This document shows, piece after piece, positions 10,750 to 21,875 of a DNA stretch of 64,000 nucleotides. The notes beneath the pieces were generated by a model. It was given only the letters and a program-made list of their open reading frames with translations, did no database searches and was not told the DNA's origin. Positions within the stretch are counted from its first letter, which is position 1. Each line of letters starts with the position of its first letter. Made by a program: the position numbers and the translations under genes. The stretch covers positions 5,099,811 through 5,163,810 of the forward strand of contig NC_081136.1 of the NCBI RefSeq assembly GCF_958295425.1, read 5' to 3'. The stretch comes from Solea solea (taxonomy: Eukaryota > Chordata > Actinopteri > Pleuronectiformes > Soleidae).

Positions 10750-11740
10750 AAGACACTTTGAAATCCTATCTGAGCAACCGAGACGTTCAGACTCGCATTC
10801 GAAACCACCTCCATGTTTGGTTTGAATCAGCTTTGGAAAATTCGTTTTTTAAGCTGTCCAGACTGCCAAAACAAAATCAAGCTCGATGCAATCTGGGTGT
10901 GCTTGATAATCTGATTTGGGCTGCAGTCTAAACAAGGCCTTTGTCCATTATCCTACTCTAATGATTAAACTAACCCGCCCTAATGTGTTTCACCTGTGTC
11001 CAACAAGCCCCGCCTGCCCCCGGTTTGTGTTTCCAGCTATTTCTGCCTTCCTGGAGACTTGAGCACCGGTAAGCCAAGTTCTTTACTATCAATTGCTAAC
11101 TTCACCTCACATTCTTTCTTGAGTGGCCATGTTGAGGCCTTTATAAACTCTTGTGTTGTAAAAAGCAGGAAATACTTTAGCCATACTTTTAAGGCGAGAT
11201 TTCAAGTTTTAAGATTTAAATCCATTCTCTGAAGCTACGAATGCTAGCTTTTCAAATCGCTATAGCAACAATTGCTGCGAGGTTTGCTCTGTTAATCTCT
11301 GCTAGCCACCTCTTGCACTAAGCGTCAGTGAACTTAAGGCCTTAAGCCTTTAGCTAAAGTGATGTTAGCATTCAGCTAACTGCTTTAATTTATAAACAAC
11401 TGCAGAATTTGGTCAGGTCTGCTAACATGACCCATCAGAAATTACAATTAACAGGACTTTTTGTCTGTCCATTAGCAAGATTACTCAAAAACTACTCAAC
11501 TGTCTTCCATGATGTGTTGGAAAGCTAGGATTAAGGTCAAAGAGGAACTCCTAAAAATCTCCTAAAATAATATATAAATAAAAAAGGTCTTAGATTTTCT
11601 CATGAAATATTGCAGAAATGATGGTACTAGCCTTCCTTAACCAACTCAAATTAGGTGGAAATCCATATACTGATCAAGATAATTGAATAGTTAATCATTT
11701 ACTTGGATGATGCTCTGTGCTGTTATGTTCAGTCATTTAG
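10750..11740. other. Non-coding stretch of duplication unit 1
   Basis: No supported gene. It contains the TTTCCAG ... CACCG|GTAAGCC block near 11030-11070 that looks exon-like on the plus strand, but its frame has an early stop. Confidence 0.3.
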
Positions 11741-11742
11741 TC

Positions 11743-12022
11743 GGGTTGCAATGACTGATTAATTATTAATCCATTCCTAAATTAATCGTCAACTAATTTT
11801 ATAATAGACTAATTCATTTAAGTTGTTTTTTTCATAATTTAAACAAGTTTTCAGATTTTTTCAGCTTCTTAAATGTCAATAGTTTCTTTGCTCCATACAA
11901 CAAGAATAATTCAATTTTAGTTTGTGGACAAAACATCATTTCCAGGTTTAGTGAACATATTCTGGACCAAACAAAGGAAGACAACTATCGATTTTGAAAA
12001 TAATTGTTAGTTACAGCCCTAT
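11743..12022. mobile_element. Short hAT-like DNA element (copy 1)
   Basis: The stretch carries features common to a widespread non-autonomous fish element: GATTAATTATTAATC near one end, TTTGCTCCATA(C/T)AACAA and TTTGTGGACAAAACA in the middle, and AAAATAATTGTTAGTTACAGCCCTA at the other end. Related copies are near 20950, 28088, 45130, 47660 and 47990. The superfamily is my inference from the end sequence. Confidence 0.55.
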
Positions 12023-12098
12023 GTTTTATCATTTCCTAGTACAAAATAAATAATACAAAAGAAATAATTAAACTTGTGGAGGGTTTATCAGATGTTAC

Positions 12099-12389
12099 CT
12101 TCTTCTTTGCAGCTTCCCTGTAAATGGGGATGATGTGGTGACCTCTATGTTCGGTCTGTGCGCACATGGAACAAATGCATGTCTGGTCACTCCTGCAGAA
12201 CCGGTCTAAAGGCTTCTCGTGCACTCTGCACACAGGCTCCTCCAAGTTCTTCACCACACTGATCAGGAGATGGCGCCCAAGATCTTCACTCTGGTAATGT
12301 AGCTCCAGGTGAGTGTCACAGTACGAGGCCAGACACACCAGGCATGACTTGACCGCGGGCCGTTTCGTGGCCGTGCAGAGATCACACGG
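12099..12389 (-). pseudogene. TRIM gene C' : 5'-truncated B-box exon at the duplication breakpoint
   Basis: This is a nearly exact copy of the B-box1-end/B-box2 part of gene C (21357-21647), ending at the same splice donor (AAGAAG|GTAACA). The RING and the first B-box1 cysteines are missing because the sequence stops at the tandem-duplication junction at 12389/12390. One visible change from gene C is S for A in the B-box2 stretch CICxMC. Its coiled-coil exon is also deleted in this unit. The fragment could be transcribed from the candidate ISRE promoter directly upstream at 12409-12504, but no complete gene is visible. Confidence 0.85.
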
Positions 12390-12408
12390 AAAAAAAACAG
12401 CAGCTTAC

Positions 12409-12504
12409 CCTGCAGCTAGCAGCAGCTCTGTGTGTAATGTGAGTGTGATCAGTTTGACTTTTCCTCAACTCTCTATTCACTCTCCACAGTTTCACTTTCA
12501 TTTC
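12409..12504 (-). promoter_or_regulatory. Duplicated ISRE promoter upstream of truncated gene C'
   Basis: The minus strand reads GAAATGAAAGTGAAACT at 12488-12504, an ISRE-core match that differs from the unit 1 copy by one base. The same exon-like stretch and GTAAGC donor follow, with the donor ending at 12408. Here the element is fused by the duplication to the broken B-box exon of C' instead of to the zinc-finger gene. Confidence 0.45.
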
Positions 12505-13280
12505 ATACAAAACAATCCTGAGGCTTTCTTTTAATTAACACCCAAGTGCTTAACCTGCTTTCAAGTAAACGGGACTAATTAGCGGTCACTCAGAGTTTTG
12601 GTTGAATTCCACATCAGTTAAAAATAAAATCATACAATAGATTTTAGGAACTGAAATAAGTCAAATGGGGTAAGCAAATTTTGGCTGGATTAGCTAGATA
12701 GTTTTAAGAATTCTAGCCATGTTGAGACTCAAAAAAACATCTTTCAAGCATAGTATAGAATTACCACACTTTAAATCATGCACAAATGTGCAGACTCCAA
12801 CTAAAGACATGTTGGAAAATCTTCTTCCTCAGTCGGGATTTCATGCAAACCATTGGTTTGGCTTGTTATTGGAAGTTCAAACCTTAAGTAAACTTGATAT
12901 AGTAGATACATGTTTGTTTTGTTGTTAATTGATAGAATAATTTAATTTAACATTACAGACTTAATTGTTTCTCTTTTTTTTTTAAACATCTCAACATCTC
13001 TCAACAAAAGCTGCAGGAAAAACAGATATGCTAAGCCAATGCTAACAGGACGTGTAGGTAAACGATAGATTAAAGTCTGTGTCTGAAAGTAGCTTTATAT
13101 AGTAGTTGCTACAGATTTTAGCATATGTGTGACATGTGAGGTTTAATTAATTAACATGACAGACTTTAGTTGTTTTATTTGAAATAGTTTTAAATTGATG
13201 AAAAAGATAAGTAAGCTAACTCAATCCTAATTGTACACGTAGGTGAACTATGGATTTTAGCATTAGTCTGAATCCAGCTA
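12505..13280. other. Non-coding stretch of duplication unit 2
   Basis: AT-rich, parallel to about 3981-5185 of unit 1 but about 350 bp shorter. No exon seen. Confidence 0.4.
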
Positions 13281-13289
13281 TATGCAGGG

Positions 13290-13610
13290 ATGTCCGTCCA
13301 TCCATCCATCCATTCATCCATCTTTAACGCTGGCCGGGGGCACTGGTGCCAATCCCAGCTGACATAGGGCGAAAGGCGGGGTACACCCTGGACAGGACAC
13401 CAGTCCATCGTAGGGCCACACAGAGACAGACAACCATTCACTCTCACACTTACACCTATTGTCAATTTAGATTGTCCAATTTGCCTAATCCCCAAATCTG
13501 CATGTTTTTGGAATTAGGGAGGAAACCAGAGAACCCTGAGAAAATCCACACATACACGGCGAGAACATGCAAACTCCACACAGAAAGGCCTATTATGCAG
13601 ATATGTAGTT
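13290..13610 (+). repeat. Fish LINE-type 3' tail repeat (second copy)
   Basis: Same element as at 5190-5515, carried along by the duplication: a (CATC)n run followed by the ATCCCAGCTGACATAGGGCG and ACATGCAAACTCCACACAGA blocks. Confidence 0.75.
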
Positions 13611-13648
13611 AGGTAAATATTTGTGTATTTTGTGCTGTCTACTAAGCC

Positions 13649-16383
13649 CTAAATTATTGGCCCTTGCCCCACGAGGCTAATTCCAGAGACGACTGATCCC
13701 GACATAGTTCGCGTCCATGTCCCATTCACAGGAGAAATAATCAAAGGATTGCTGTTTTTATCATCTTGTTTCTGGTGTGGACTGAAATACGGGAGAAGTT
13801 CTTTGGTGAATGAACACTTTGTGAAAGAATATATGTGAGACTGAGTTGTCAAATTGTAGAAAGAGACCAGTCCTTCCTCGTAATCCACGAACACTCCCAC
13901 CCTCTGAGGTTTCTCTTGCAGGGAAAGCACTTGTGGCGGCGCTGTCAGAGCTGTAAACTTTTCGTCATCGTAATGAATGATCACCCAGTAACCGTTGTCT
14001 GGGTTCAATGAGAGGTTCCCTTTGCGGTTTGCATCAACTCTCGCCACACCCAGGTCCCACCCGGTCTTCTTGTTGGTCTCCACTTCCCAGTAAGACCTCC
14101 CGGAGCTCAAGCTGTTGACACCCAGGATGCTACCAAACATGTCAAACCTCTTCGGTGAATCATCAACTTCCTGGTCTGTCCCTCCATCTTTCACTTCCTT
14201 CCCATCATCAGAAACGACAAGGCGTTGGTGCGCAGTGGTTGGATCCAGCTTTACATCCACTGTTCATTACAAGATTAAAATAATAATATGAGATTAAAAA
14301 ATAAAGTAGATCTTCCCAAAATGATGTTGGGCAAGAAACACAGCATATCACGCACCTGTAAACTTTGGAGCTCTCTTAAGTTCTGCAAGGTAAATAAATT
14401 TGTTTGATCGGTTTGGAAAAATTTCAGCTTTAAACGTTTATTATCAATACATAAATTGTTACCGATGGAGGTCAGCTTGTCAAGCTCCTGTTGAACTCTC
14501 TCCATCATTATCGTTGTGGTTTTTCTGATTGTCCCAAAACACAGTGATGTGTCGAACTCTACCTCCACAAAGTCATTGGTGTCCACCAGGTCTTCAAGAC
14601 ACGGGCATTCCTGAGGGACAGAGAGACAAATATTTGACATGAGTCTTGTCTTGTCCCAAAAGTGGTACATTCCTCATCATCTTAAAATCCCACCCCACCT
14701 GTAGGAAATGGATGTGATCCTCAAGGGTAGCTATACCATCCAGGTCAGTGATATTTTTCTGGAAGCGTCTGATCTCTGCTTTCAGCTTCTGTTTGAGATC
14801 ATCTACCTCTTTTTCCATGACTTGCCTCCGGTCTCTCAGTGGCTGAAGAGCTATATCTTGAGCCTCCTCCACAATAGCGATCACAGTATTGAACACATTA
14901 TCAATATCCCTCGACTCATTATCCATCTGGTTCTGGAAATGGAAGACAATAACACACTTTTGATTTGTTTTGATTTTGAAAAGACTGTTCACACTAACTA
15001 ATCCCTGACGAAAGACCTGCTCTTTTTCACTGGCTGGGTCAGAAATTATGTTTTATTGACTGTGACTGAGGTCGGTCAGGTCTTTTACCCTCACATAGAT
15101 TTCTGTGCCAACTGGCCATACCGACTGTCCCCAACTAGTGCTGATTGGAGCAGACTCTGCCCAACTGTGAATCGTGGGTAAAATCAGGCAAAAAAACTTG
15201 TATTGTGTCCCCAAGTTCAGGCTACCGCAGGAGGACGAGGAGGCACAAGTTGAGGACCTAAATAAAGATTGCCAGTAGCTGTTGATGATGCATGACAGAA
15301 TGATGATAGCAGCAAAAAACGAAAAGGGAAGATCTACATGTTGGTTGTGAGGCCTGATATGATGTGTGGTTTGGAGAAAGAAAGAAAATCTGTAGTAAAA
15401 AGCCTGATGGAAACCCATCATTTCGTTTGACTAAATACATCCATTAGTTCTATGATGTGTTTGGTTTTGACTACGTCAGCTGAACTAATGGAAAGACGGT
15501 AACCACAGGAGACATTTCAAAACATAATTAAGTTGGCTTAACACTTTAATTACTTTTCAGTACTGTCAAAACCTGTTCTGCCAGTTTTGACTTTTCAGTC
15601 CAGGATCAGTAATGTCTGTGTGTCTGTCTTGTAGCTTACCTTGCAGTCCTGAAGAGCTTGATTAAGCTTGTGCAGATTTTTTTCTCTCCGGTTAATTTGT
15701 GTTTCCAATTCACTTTTCACACTCTGAAGTTTAATCTGAAAGAAATAAGAAACATTTGTGCAGTTATTTCTGAAGAGTACATCACAAGAAGACTTTCAAT
15801 GTGTTAATTGTACCTTCTTCTTCTCCCATTCATCTTCAGTGGAGACAACCTCCAGCGGATCTTCTTCCAGACAGCCAACACAAATGCATCTCTGCTGCTC
15901 CCTACTGTACAGCTCCAAGGGACGTCCATGTTTCAGACAGGCCCGTTCATCCAGGTCCTCCACAGGTGCCACCAACTTGTGGCCCTTCAGCCTTTCAGTT
16001 GAGGAATGATTCTTCAGGTGGTTCAAACAATACGAGGCGAGACACACAAGGCAGGATTTCACAGCCTTGAGCTTTGGTGATGTACAAATGTCGCAGGCTA
16101 CGTCGTCATCTTTTGCTTCCAGGTTTTTCATCTTCTCATCAATTCGACAATTTTGGACAATTTCTCTCAAGACGATGTTCACATCCAAGGTTCTGGTAAT
16201 GGGCTTCTTGCACAGGGGGCACACTCTGTCGTTGTACTTAAAGTGGAACTCCAGACACATCTTGCAGAAGGAGTGGCCACAAGCTGTAGTGACAGGGTCC
16301 GTAAATGTTTCCATGCATGTGGAGCATTTTAGATGGTTCTCCAAGGAGCTGCTTTCACTGGGTGACGCAGGAGCAGAGGCCAT
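13649..16383 (-). CDS. TRIM gene B: twin of TRIM gene A
   Basis: Six minus-strand exons: 15814-16383, 15640-15735, 14699-14932, 14463-14610, 14356-14382, 13649-14259 (1686 bp, 561 aa). Domain order and exon sizes equal gene A. The 78-residue coiled-coil exon is identical in protein to A. The RING/B-box1 region differs at about a dozen residues, for example CSTC for CSIC and CKKPITRT for CNTPITST. The B-box2 ligand losses (S160, Q163, P176, V179) are shared with A, so they predate the duplication. The C-terminal tail after SPV differs completely because indels (a 10 bp loss and a short gain relative to A) shift the frame. Predicted RING E3 ligase; I see no disabling change. Confidence 0.9.
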
Positions 16384-17070
16384 ATCTGTCTAAAGAGAAA
16401 TGATCAAACCAATTCAGAGAGGTTCATGTTCACAACTCATACTCAAGTTGTGAAGCTGTTAAGGTTAACATTTAGCTTTAACAAAGCATCAATCCTACAC
16501 GGTTTAAGCTTTTGTGTGCATTTAATGTCTTATCGATCAGGACTATAATAATAATTAAAAAAAACAATAACATAGTCACATGAGATTGAGTATGGGTCTG
16601 GAAATGATGTTGTCACCTCCCACTTCCAAGAGGCGTGAACAACGGACATAGTTGAAAATGCCTTTTTGACAGACCTACAACCAATCAGAGCAATAATCCA
16701 GATGACGTATGCAAAATGAGAAGCAATGGCTGAAATGAAAGACAGCTGCTCTTTGATGGCCGCCATGTTAGCTGAAGACAGAACCTGCAAGATGTCGATT
16801 CTTTATCATGATCGTGTTAAGCCCACCTTTAGCGTGCGGGGGGGAATGTTTGTGATTGGTTCCCCCTTTTTATGGAGTTTCTGTAGTTGGTCCTCGCCAA
16901 ATTGGGCTGAGTTCACCAAGGCTAGCGATAAAAATGACACTTGGTGCACCTTCTGCCATGTTGCCAATCTGCTATAACTCTGCAGTGGCGGGCATCAAGC
17001 GCTTCTGCTCTACACAATCTTGTACAAAGTACCTAAAAGGGATACTTAAGAAGTAAAAGTATTAAAAAGA
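16384..17070. other. Upstream region of TRIM B, repeat-like
   Basis: Parallel to 8318-9010. No exon supported. It contains the same 86-codon frame as unit 1 (16530-16790, minus) and the poly-G/ATTGGTTCCCCC region, which looks like an old repeat. Confidence 0.4.
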
Positions 17071-17071
17071 C

Positions 17072-17296
17072 GTACGGATTGAGCCATAGTGGCTTAGTGG
17101 TTGAGCGAGTTGTCTTTCAACTGGAAGGTTTTGGCTTCAGTTCCTGGCTCTGCTAGTCTATATGTGTCCTTGAGCAAGACACTTAACCCCATGTTGCAGT
17201 CTGTGAATGGGTGAATGGATAAAAACTAGTGTAAAGCAGCTCATCAAGACTAAAAAAAGCTCTATATAAATACAGACCATAATACTAATACATACA
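17072..17296 (+). repeat. tRNA-derived SINE (copy 2)
   Basis: Duplicated copy of the SINE at 9012-9232, with the same tRNA-like head and TGTGTCCTTGAGCAAGACAC body. Confidence 0.7.
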
Positions 17297-17753
17297 GTAA
17301 TACTAATACATAAAACTCTTCTTCTTCTGATTTTGTTTGGTTGTAGCGAGTAACAAAGATAGTTAGAAGGAATGTAGTGGAGTAAAAGTAAAAGTAGCTA
17401 GTAATAAAAATAACCAAGTAACCAAGTACACATATGTGACAAAGTATTTTTACTTTGTTACGTTACAACACTGGCTCTACATCTGTATTGTATCTCATAG
17501 ATTTACAGATACATGTAAGTTACATTATGTAGGCCACACAAATATTATGTTCACAAAGACTCAGGAAACATGGGTTGAACTTGTTACCAGTGACACAACT
17601 ACAGGTGCATCTGCTCTCTCTCTCTGTCAGTCTCTCGCTCACAGAAATGTAAAAATGTTAGACCTTAAGGAAGAATGTGATCACATGGCAGAGTACACTG
17701 TAAAACTAAATACCTCAGAAATATAACTATAAATGCTATAAATAAATTGTTAC

Positions 17754-18013
17754 CTTTTAGTTGTTTATCCCAGTCAGTCAGTCTCAGCCTCTCTCCCTCT
17801 CTCTCTACTCCCACCTAGTGTGTGTGTGTGTGTGTGTGTGTGTGCTCTTCCTGAGCGTTCCTCCTTCTCTTAAGTTTCATTTCTGATAAATAGCCAATCC
17901 CATCACTTCCTTCATTCAAATATGTCAGGTCGGCCTTCAAACCAGGAACCAATGAGCAATTTGTGTTTATACTTGCAATTGCTCAATACTAGAGAAACTT
18001 AAGTTTCATTTTC
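17754..18013 (-). promoter_or_regulatory. Candidate interferon-responsive promoter and 5' exon of TRIM B
   Basis: Same layout as upstream of gene A: GAAAATGAAACT at 18002-18013, inverted CCAAT at 17949-17953, a TATA-like TATTTGAATGAAGG, a second AAATGAAACT near 17872-17884, and the donor AAAAG|GTAACA with the exon edge at 17754. The ISRE core is unchanged between units. Confidence 0.5.
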
Positions 18014-18014
18014 A

Positions 18015-19290
18015 CATTTTCTGAATTAAAAGCACAAATATGACAACATTTTTTTTTACCCTCACATCATTTATTGATTCACATAAATACAGTGTCTGAC
18101 ATTGTATTCATTCATTCATAAGAAAAAAGTGGGTAAAAATACAAAATTCTTGTACCTCATATAAACTCACATTATCATTAAAATCAGTCACTGACTTCAC
18201 AAAGATCAGCATCCCATAATGTTTGCAGATAACTCACAGTTTACATTATTATTGTATATTTTAATAGCATATCATTATTCATACATATAGAAAATGTTGA
18301 TTAGAAAAAATACATTCAGATGGACTTATTATGGGACATGGAGCTGTTTGTCACTTAGCTTAGTTTAGAAAGTGGTAATCTGTAAAAAAACAGCAAAACT
18401 GGCTCCGCCAGCATCCAAAAAACTCATTATTTAACACTTTATTGTTTAATCTGTGCAAAAAACAGGTAAGTATTATTACTGTTATCATTATTATTGTTGT
18501 TTTATGGCTTTTTACCTTTGAGAGGTAACTAGAGTTGTGCTAGAATGTATAATGGAAAAGCGCAATATAACTGCTTTAAATTAAAAACAATTTGGTTTTC
18601 CCAAATGTGGAATAACGGTGCATTGTAGTTTCTCTAGTATTACTCTAGTTTCTGAGTTCCTAGTCAGAAATATTAACTGGAACACCCCTTTATGGTTGCA
18701 TCGGAATGGCAGAGCAACTCTCATCAATAGTCAAAACACTCGGCTACTTTAACTGTTAATTGCACGTCTCATTTGTTTCAAGTTGACTCAGTCGTACACA
18801 TCAAAGTTCTTTTTTTGCTGTTTGTGCACACAAAATAATGTTCGAGCATCGTCAGCGACTGTCATTGTTAACGATGGCTTACAGTGGCGAGCCCGAGATA
18901 CGTTAGCATCCTTTTTTTTTTAATCACTTCCAAGTGGAAAATGGTCAACTCGGAGATAATGTCACTCCCAGTTCCGACTTCCGATGTAAATGGAATGCAC
19001 TGTAAGCCTTTTATCTGGACTTGAGGCAACAACCTTGCTTTACAGAGGACATGCAGCAGCCTGAAGAGACAAACCTGTCAGATGTTGGGTTTTAAAGCAG
19101 AAGCTAACTGTGCTAAAGAAGAAAAATGACATATTTTCTGGTACACGAAGGCCACCGTCGTTCCTTGACATGCTTGCGTGAGTGTGTTACAATCTGTGAT
19201 TTGCGAAGTACAACCCGTCATCCATTTTATAAATTTTAAAAATAAATAGCAGAATCATCTTTGTCCCAGCGCCTTCGCTTGGTCATATTC
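18015..19290. other. Non-coding stretch between TRIM B promoter and gene C
   Basis: No PRY/SPRY exon for gene C could be found here on the minus strand. From about 18630 the sequence is absent from unit 1. A stretch near 18640-19010 (GTCACTCCCAGTTCCGACTT and similar) looks like an old dispersed repeat. Confidence 0.4.
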
Positions 19291-19291
19291 G

Positions 19292-21875
19292 TTAAGACGT
19301 ATAAAGAAATCTCTGTGGAAGGAAAAAGTTAAAACTTGGTTAAACAATCATGTCACAAAATGGAAAGAATTGATTAATGATTACTTGTGATTTGGTTTCA
19401 CTCTGTGCCACACAGACCTGCAGGAAGTGCAGGTCATCTTCGGAGTGTGAGAGTTGCTCCAGCTCAGAGTTCTCCCTCTGCAGATCGCAGATTTCTTCCT
19501 CCAGCTGTTGCACGAGCTCTTTATTTTCCGCCCGCGCCTCTGCCGGGTTTTCTCCACTGCAGCCGACGCACAGCTTGATTTTCTCGACTTTGCTTAGTCT
19601 CTCTTGAATGGCTTGCAGAAGCTTCGTCCTCCTCCGTTTTAGCTTCACCTGTGGGAATAAAAACACTCTGTTAGTGGAGAGAGCTTTAGCTTTCAGTGTA
19701 GTTTAAAGAAAATACGTTTCTTTATGGCATCAGGGATGAGTCGCACACCACTGACGGCAGATATGTTTTCAGCTGATGCAGAACAGACTTGCTCTATAGT
19801 CCCTGCTGAATTTATGCGTTCTGTTCCGTTTTCTGACAAAAACACTTAATATTTCTGCAGGAGCAACGGACAAACAGAACAACAACGTTGTCGGAGCTGG
19901 TGGAAGCTGACACAGTGACTAAAGATGTCGGGACGGAGCTGCTACACAACAGATACTGTACACATTCAGTGGAATCTTTGGGGTAAGACACTTTGAAATC
20001 CTATCTGAGCAACCGAGATGTTCAGACTCGCATTCGAAACCACCTCCATGTTTGGTTTGAATCAGCTTTGGAAAATTTGTTTTTTAAGCTGTCCAGACTG
20101 CCAAAACAAAATCAAGCTCGATGCAATCTGGGTGTGCTTGATAATCTGATTTGGGCTGCAGTCTAAACAAGGCCTTTGTCCATTATCCTACTCTAATGAT
20201 TAAACTAAATGTGTTTCACCTGTGTCCAACAAGCCCCGCCTGCCCCCGGTTTGTGTTTCCAGCTATTTCTGCCTTCCTGGAGACTTGAGCACCGGTAAGC
20301 CAAGTTCTTTACTATCAATTGCTAACTTCACCTCACATTCTTTCTTGAGTGGCCATGTTGAGGCCTTTATAAACTCTTGTGTTGTAAAAAGCAAGAAATA
20401 CTTTTAAGGCGAGATTTCAAGCTTTAAGATTTAAATCCATTCTCTGAAGCTACGAATGCTAGCTTTTCAAATCGCAGTTCACCCTCCAAACACAACTCTT
20501 CTCTCTGTCTCCAATGCTTTTGTCAGTGCAACCATCGTTATAGCAACAATGCTAACCTCTGCTAGCCACCTCTTGCACTAAGCGTCAGTGAACTTAAGGT
20601 GATAGCCTTTAGCTAAAGTGACGTTAGCATTCAGCTAACTGCTTTAATTTATAAACAACTGCAGAATTTGGTCAGGTCTGCTAACATGACCCACCAGAAA
20701 TGACAATAAACAGTACTTGTTCCATGATGTGTTGGAAAGCTAGGATTAAGGTCAAAGAGGAACTCCTAAAAATCTCCTAAAATAATATATAAATAAAAAA
20801 AGTTTTAGATTTTCTCATGAAATATTGCAGAAATGATGGTACTAGCCTTCCTTTACCAACTAAAATTAGGTGGAAATCCATATACTGATCAAGATAATTG
20901 AATAGTTAATCATTTACTTGGATGATGCTCTGTGCTGTTATGTTCAGTCGTTTAGTCGGGTTGCAATGACTGATTAATTATTAATCCATTCCTAAATTAA
21001 TCGTCAACTAATTTTATAACAGACTAATTCATTTAAATATTTTTTTTCATAATTTAAACAAGTTTTCAGATTTTTTCAGCTTCTTAAATGTCAATAGTTT
21101 CTTTGCTCCATACAACAAGAATAATTCAATTTTAGTTTGTGGACAAAACATAATTTCCAGGTTTAGTAAACATATTCTGGACCAAACAAAGGAAGACAAC
21201 TATCGATTTTGAAAATAATTGTTAGTTACAGCCCTATGTTTTATCATTTCCTAGTTGATTTTGAATTAAATTTGAAGAGGTACACTTAGCCAATGTTTTT
21301 ATAGTCCAATATCCAAAAGAAATAATTAATCTTGTGGAGCGTTTATCAGATGTTACCTTCTTCTTTGCAGCTTCCCTGTAAATGGGGATGATGTGGTGAC
21401 CTCTATGTTCGGTCTGGGCGCACATGGCACAAATGCATGTCTGGTCACTCCTGCAGAACCGGTCTAAAGGCTTCTCGTGCACTCTGCACACAGGCTCCTC
21501 CAAGTTCTTCACCACACTGATCAGGAGATGGCGCCCAAGATCTTCACTCTGGTAATGTAGCTCCAGGTGGGTGTCACAGTACGAGGCCAGACACACCAGG
21601 CACGACTTGACCGCGGGCCGTTTCGTGGCCGTGCAGAGATCACAGGGAACCTCCCCGGCTTTTAAAGGCGTCGCTGGGGTTTCAGTGTGTGTTGCGTGGC
21701 ATGTTTTCAGCTGTGGTCTGGTGTGGAAGTGGGTCATGCAGAGAGGGCACTGACAAGCCCCGTGGATCCTCCAGTATTCTCCGATACAGCCCAGACAGAA
21801 GCTGTGTCCACAGGGGAGTGAAGCAGGGTTGGTGAAGTCGTCCAGGCAGATGCAGCACTTTGGAGGCTCTGACAT
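19292..21875 (-). CDS. TRIM gene C: RING, two B-boxes, short coiled coil, no B30.2
   Basis: Exons on the minus strand: 21357-21875 (173 codons), 19418-19648 (77 codons) and a tentative tiny last exon 19292-19312, giving 256 aa. RING motifs are CCIC, CGHSFC and CPLC; B-box1 has CDLC and KSCLVC. B-box2 keeps all ligand positions (CRVH, FCRSD, CAMC, HRGH). The second exon starts like the family's 96 bp coiled-coil exon (VKLKRRRT) but ends like the 234 bp one (DDLHFLQ), so two exons have become one shorter exon. No 148 bp, 27 bp or SPRY exon follows. The last exon rests on a good acceptor (TTTTTCCTTCCACAG) and an early stop (RFLYTS). I start at the ATG at 21875, because the upstream open frame has no earlier ATG. 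Either a SPRY-less TRIM or a decaying gene. Confidence 0.6.
19861..19982 (+). other. Exon-like open segment on the plus strand (unit 2)
   Basis: Counterpart of 10626-10747: TTTCTGCAG acceptor, 40 open codons ending in RYCTHSVESLG, GTAAGACAC donor. The few changes between the copies leave the frame open. Unidentified. Confidence 0.3.
19990..20948. other. Non-coding stretch of duplication unit 2
   Basis: Intronic to gene C if its structure is right. Parallel to 10750-11740 of unit 1 with small indels (for example about 60 bp extra near 20475-20540). No exon supported. Confidence 0.35.
20950..21232. mobile_element. Short hAT-like DNA element (copy 2)
   Basis: Duplicated copy of 11743-12022, ending in AATAATTGTTAGTTACAGCCCTA, in the intron of gene C. 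Confidence 0.55.

Larger units (their letters stand above)
3866..12389. repeat. Tandem segmental duplication, unit 1
   Basis: From here the sequence runs parallel to 12390-21647, including TRIM gene A, its upstream region, two fish repeats and a candidate interferon-response promoter. The left edge is an A8 tract followed by CAGCAGCTTACC. The right edge is inside a TRIM B-box exon, where ATCACACGG is joined directly to the same A8-CAGCAGC sequence that starts unit 2. Unit 1 has about 350 bp near 4430-4775 that unit 2 lacks. It lacks about 1.2 kb, including a coiled-coil exon, that unit 2 carries at about 18.63-19.85 kb. Confidence 0.9.
12390..21647. repeat. Tandem segmental duplication, unit 2
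   Basis: Second copy of 3866-12389, starting with A8-CAGCAGCTTACC and ending inside the intact RING/B-box exon of gene C, which continues beyond the repeat. It carries gene B, the second candidate promoter, the SINE, the hAT-like element and the full coiled-coil exon of gene C. Most stretches look almost identical by eye between units, which indicates a recent event or continuing gene conversion. Confidence 0.9.
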
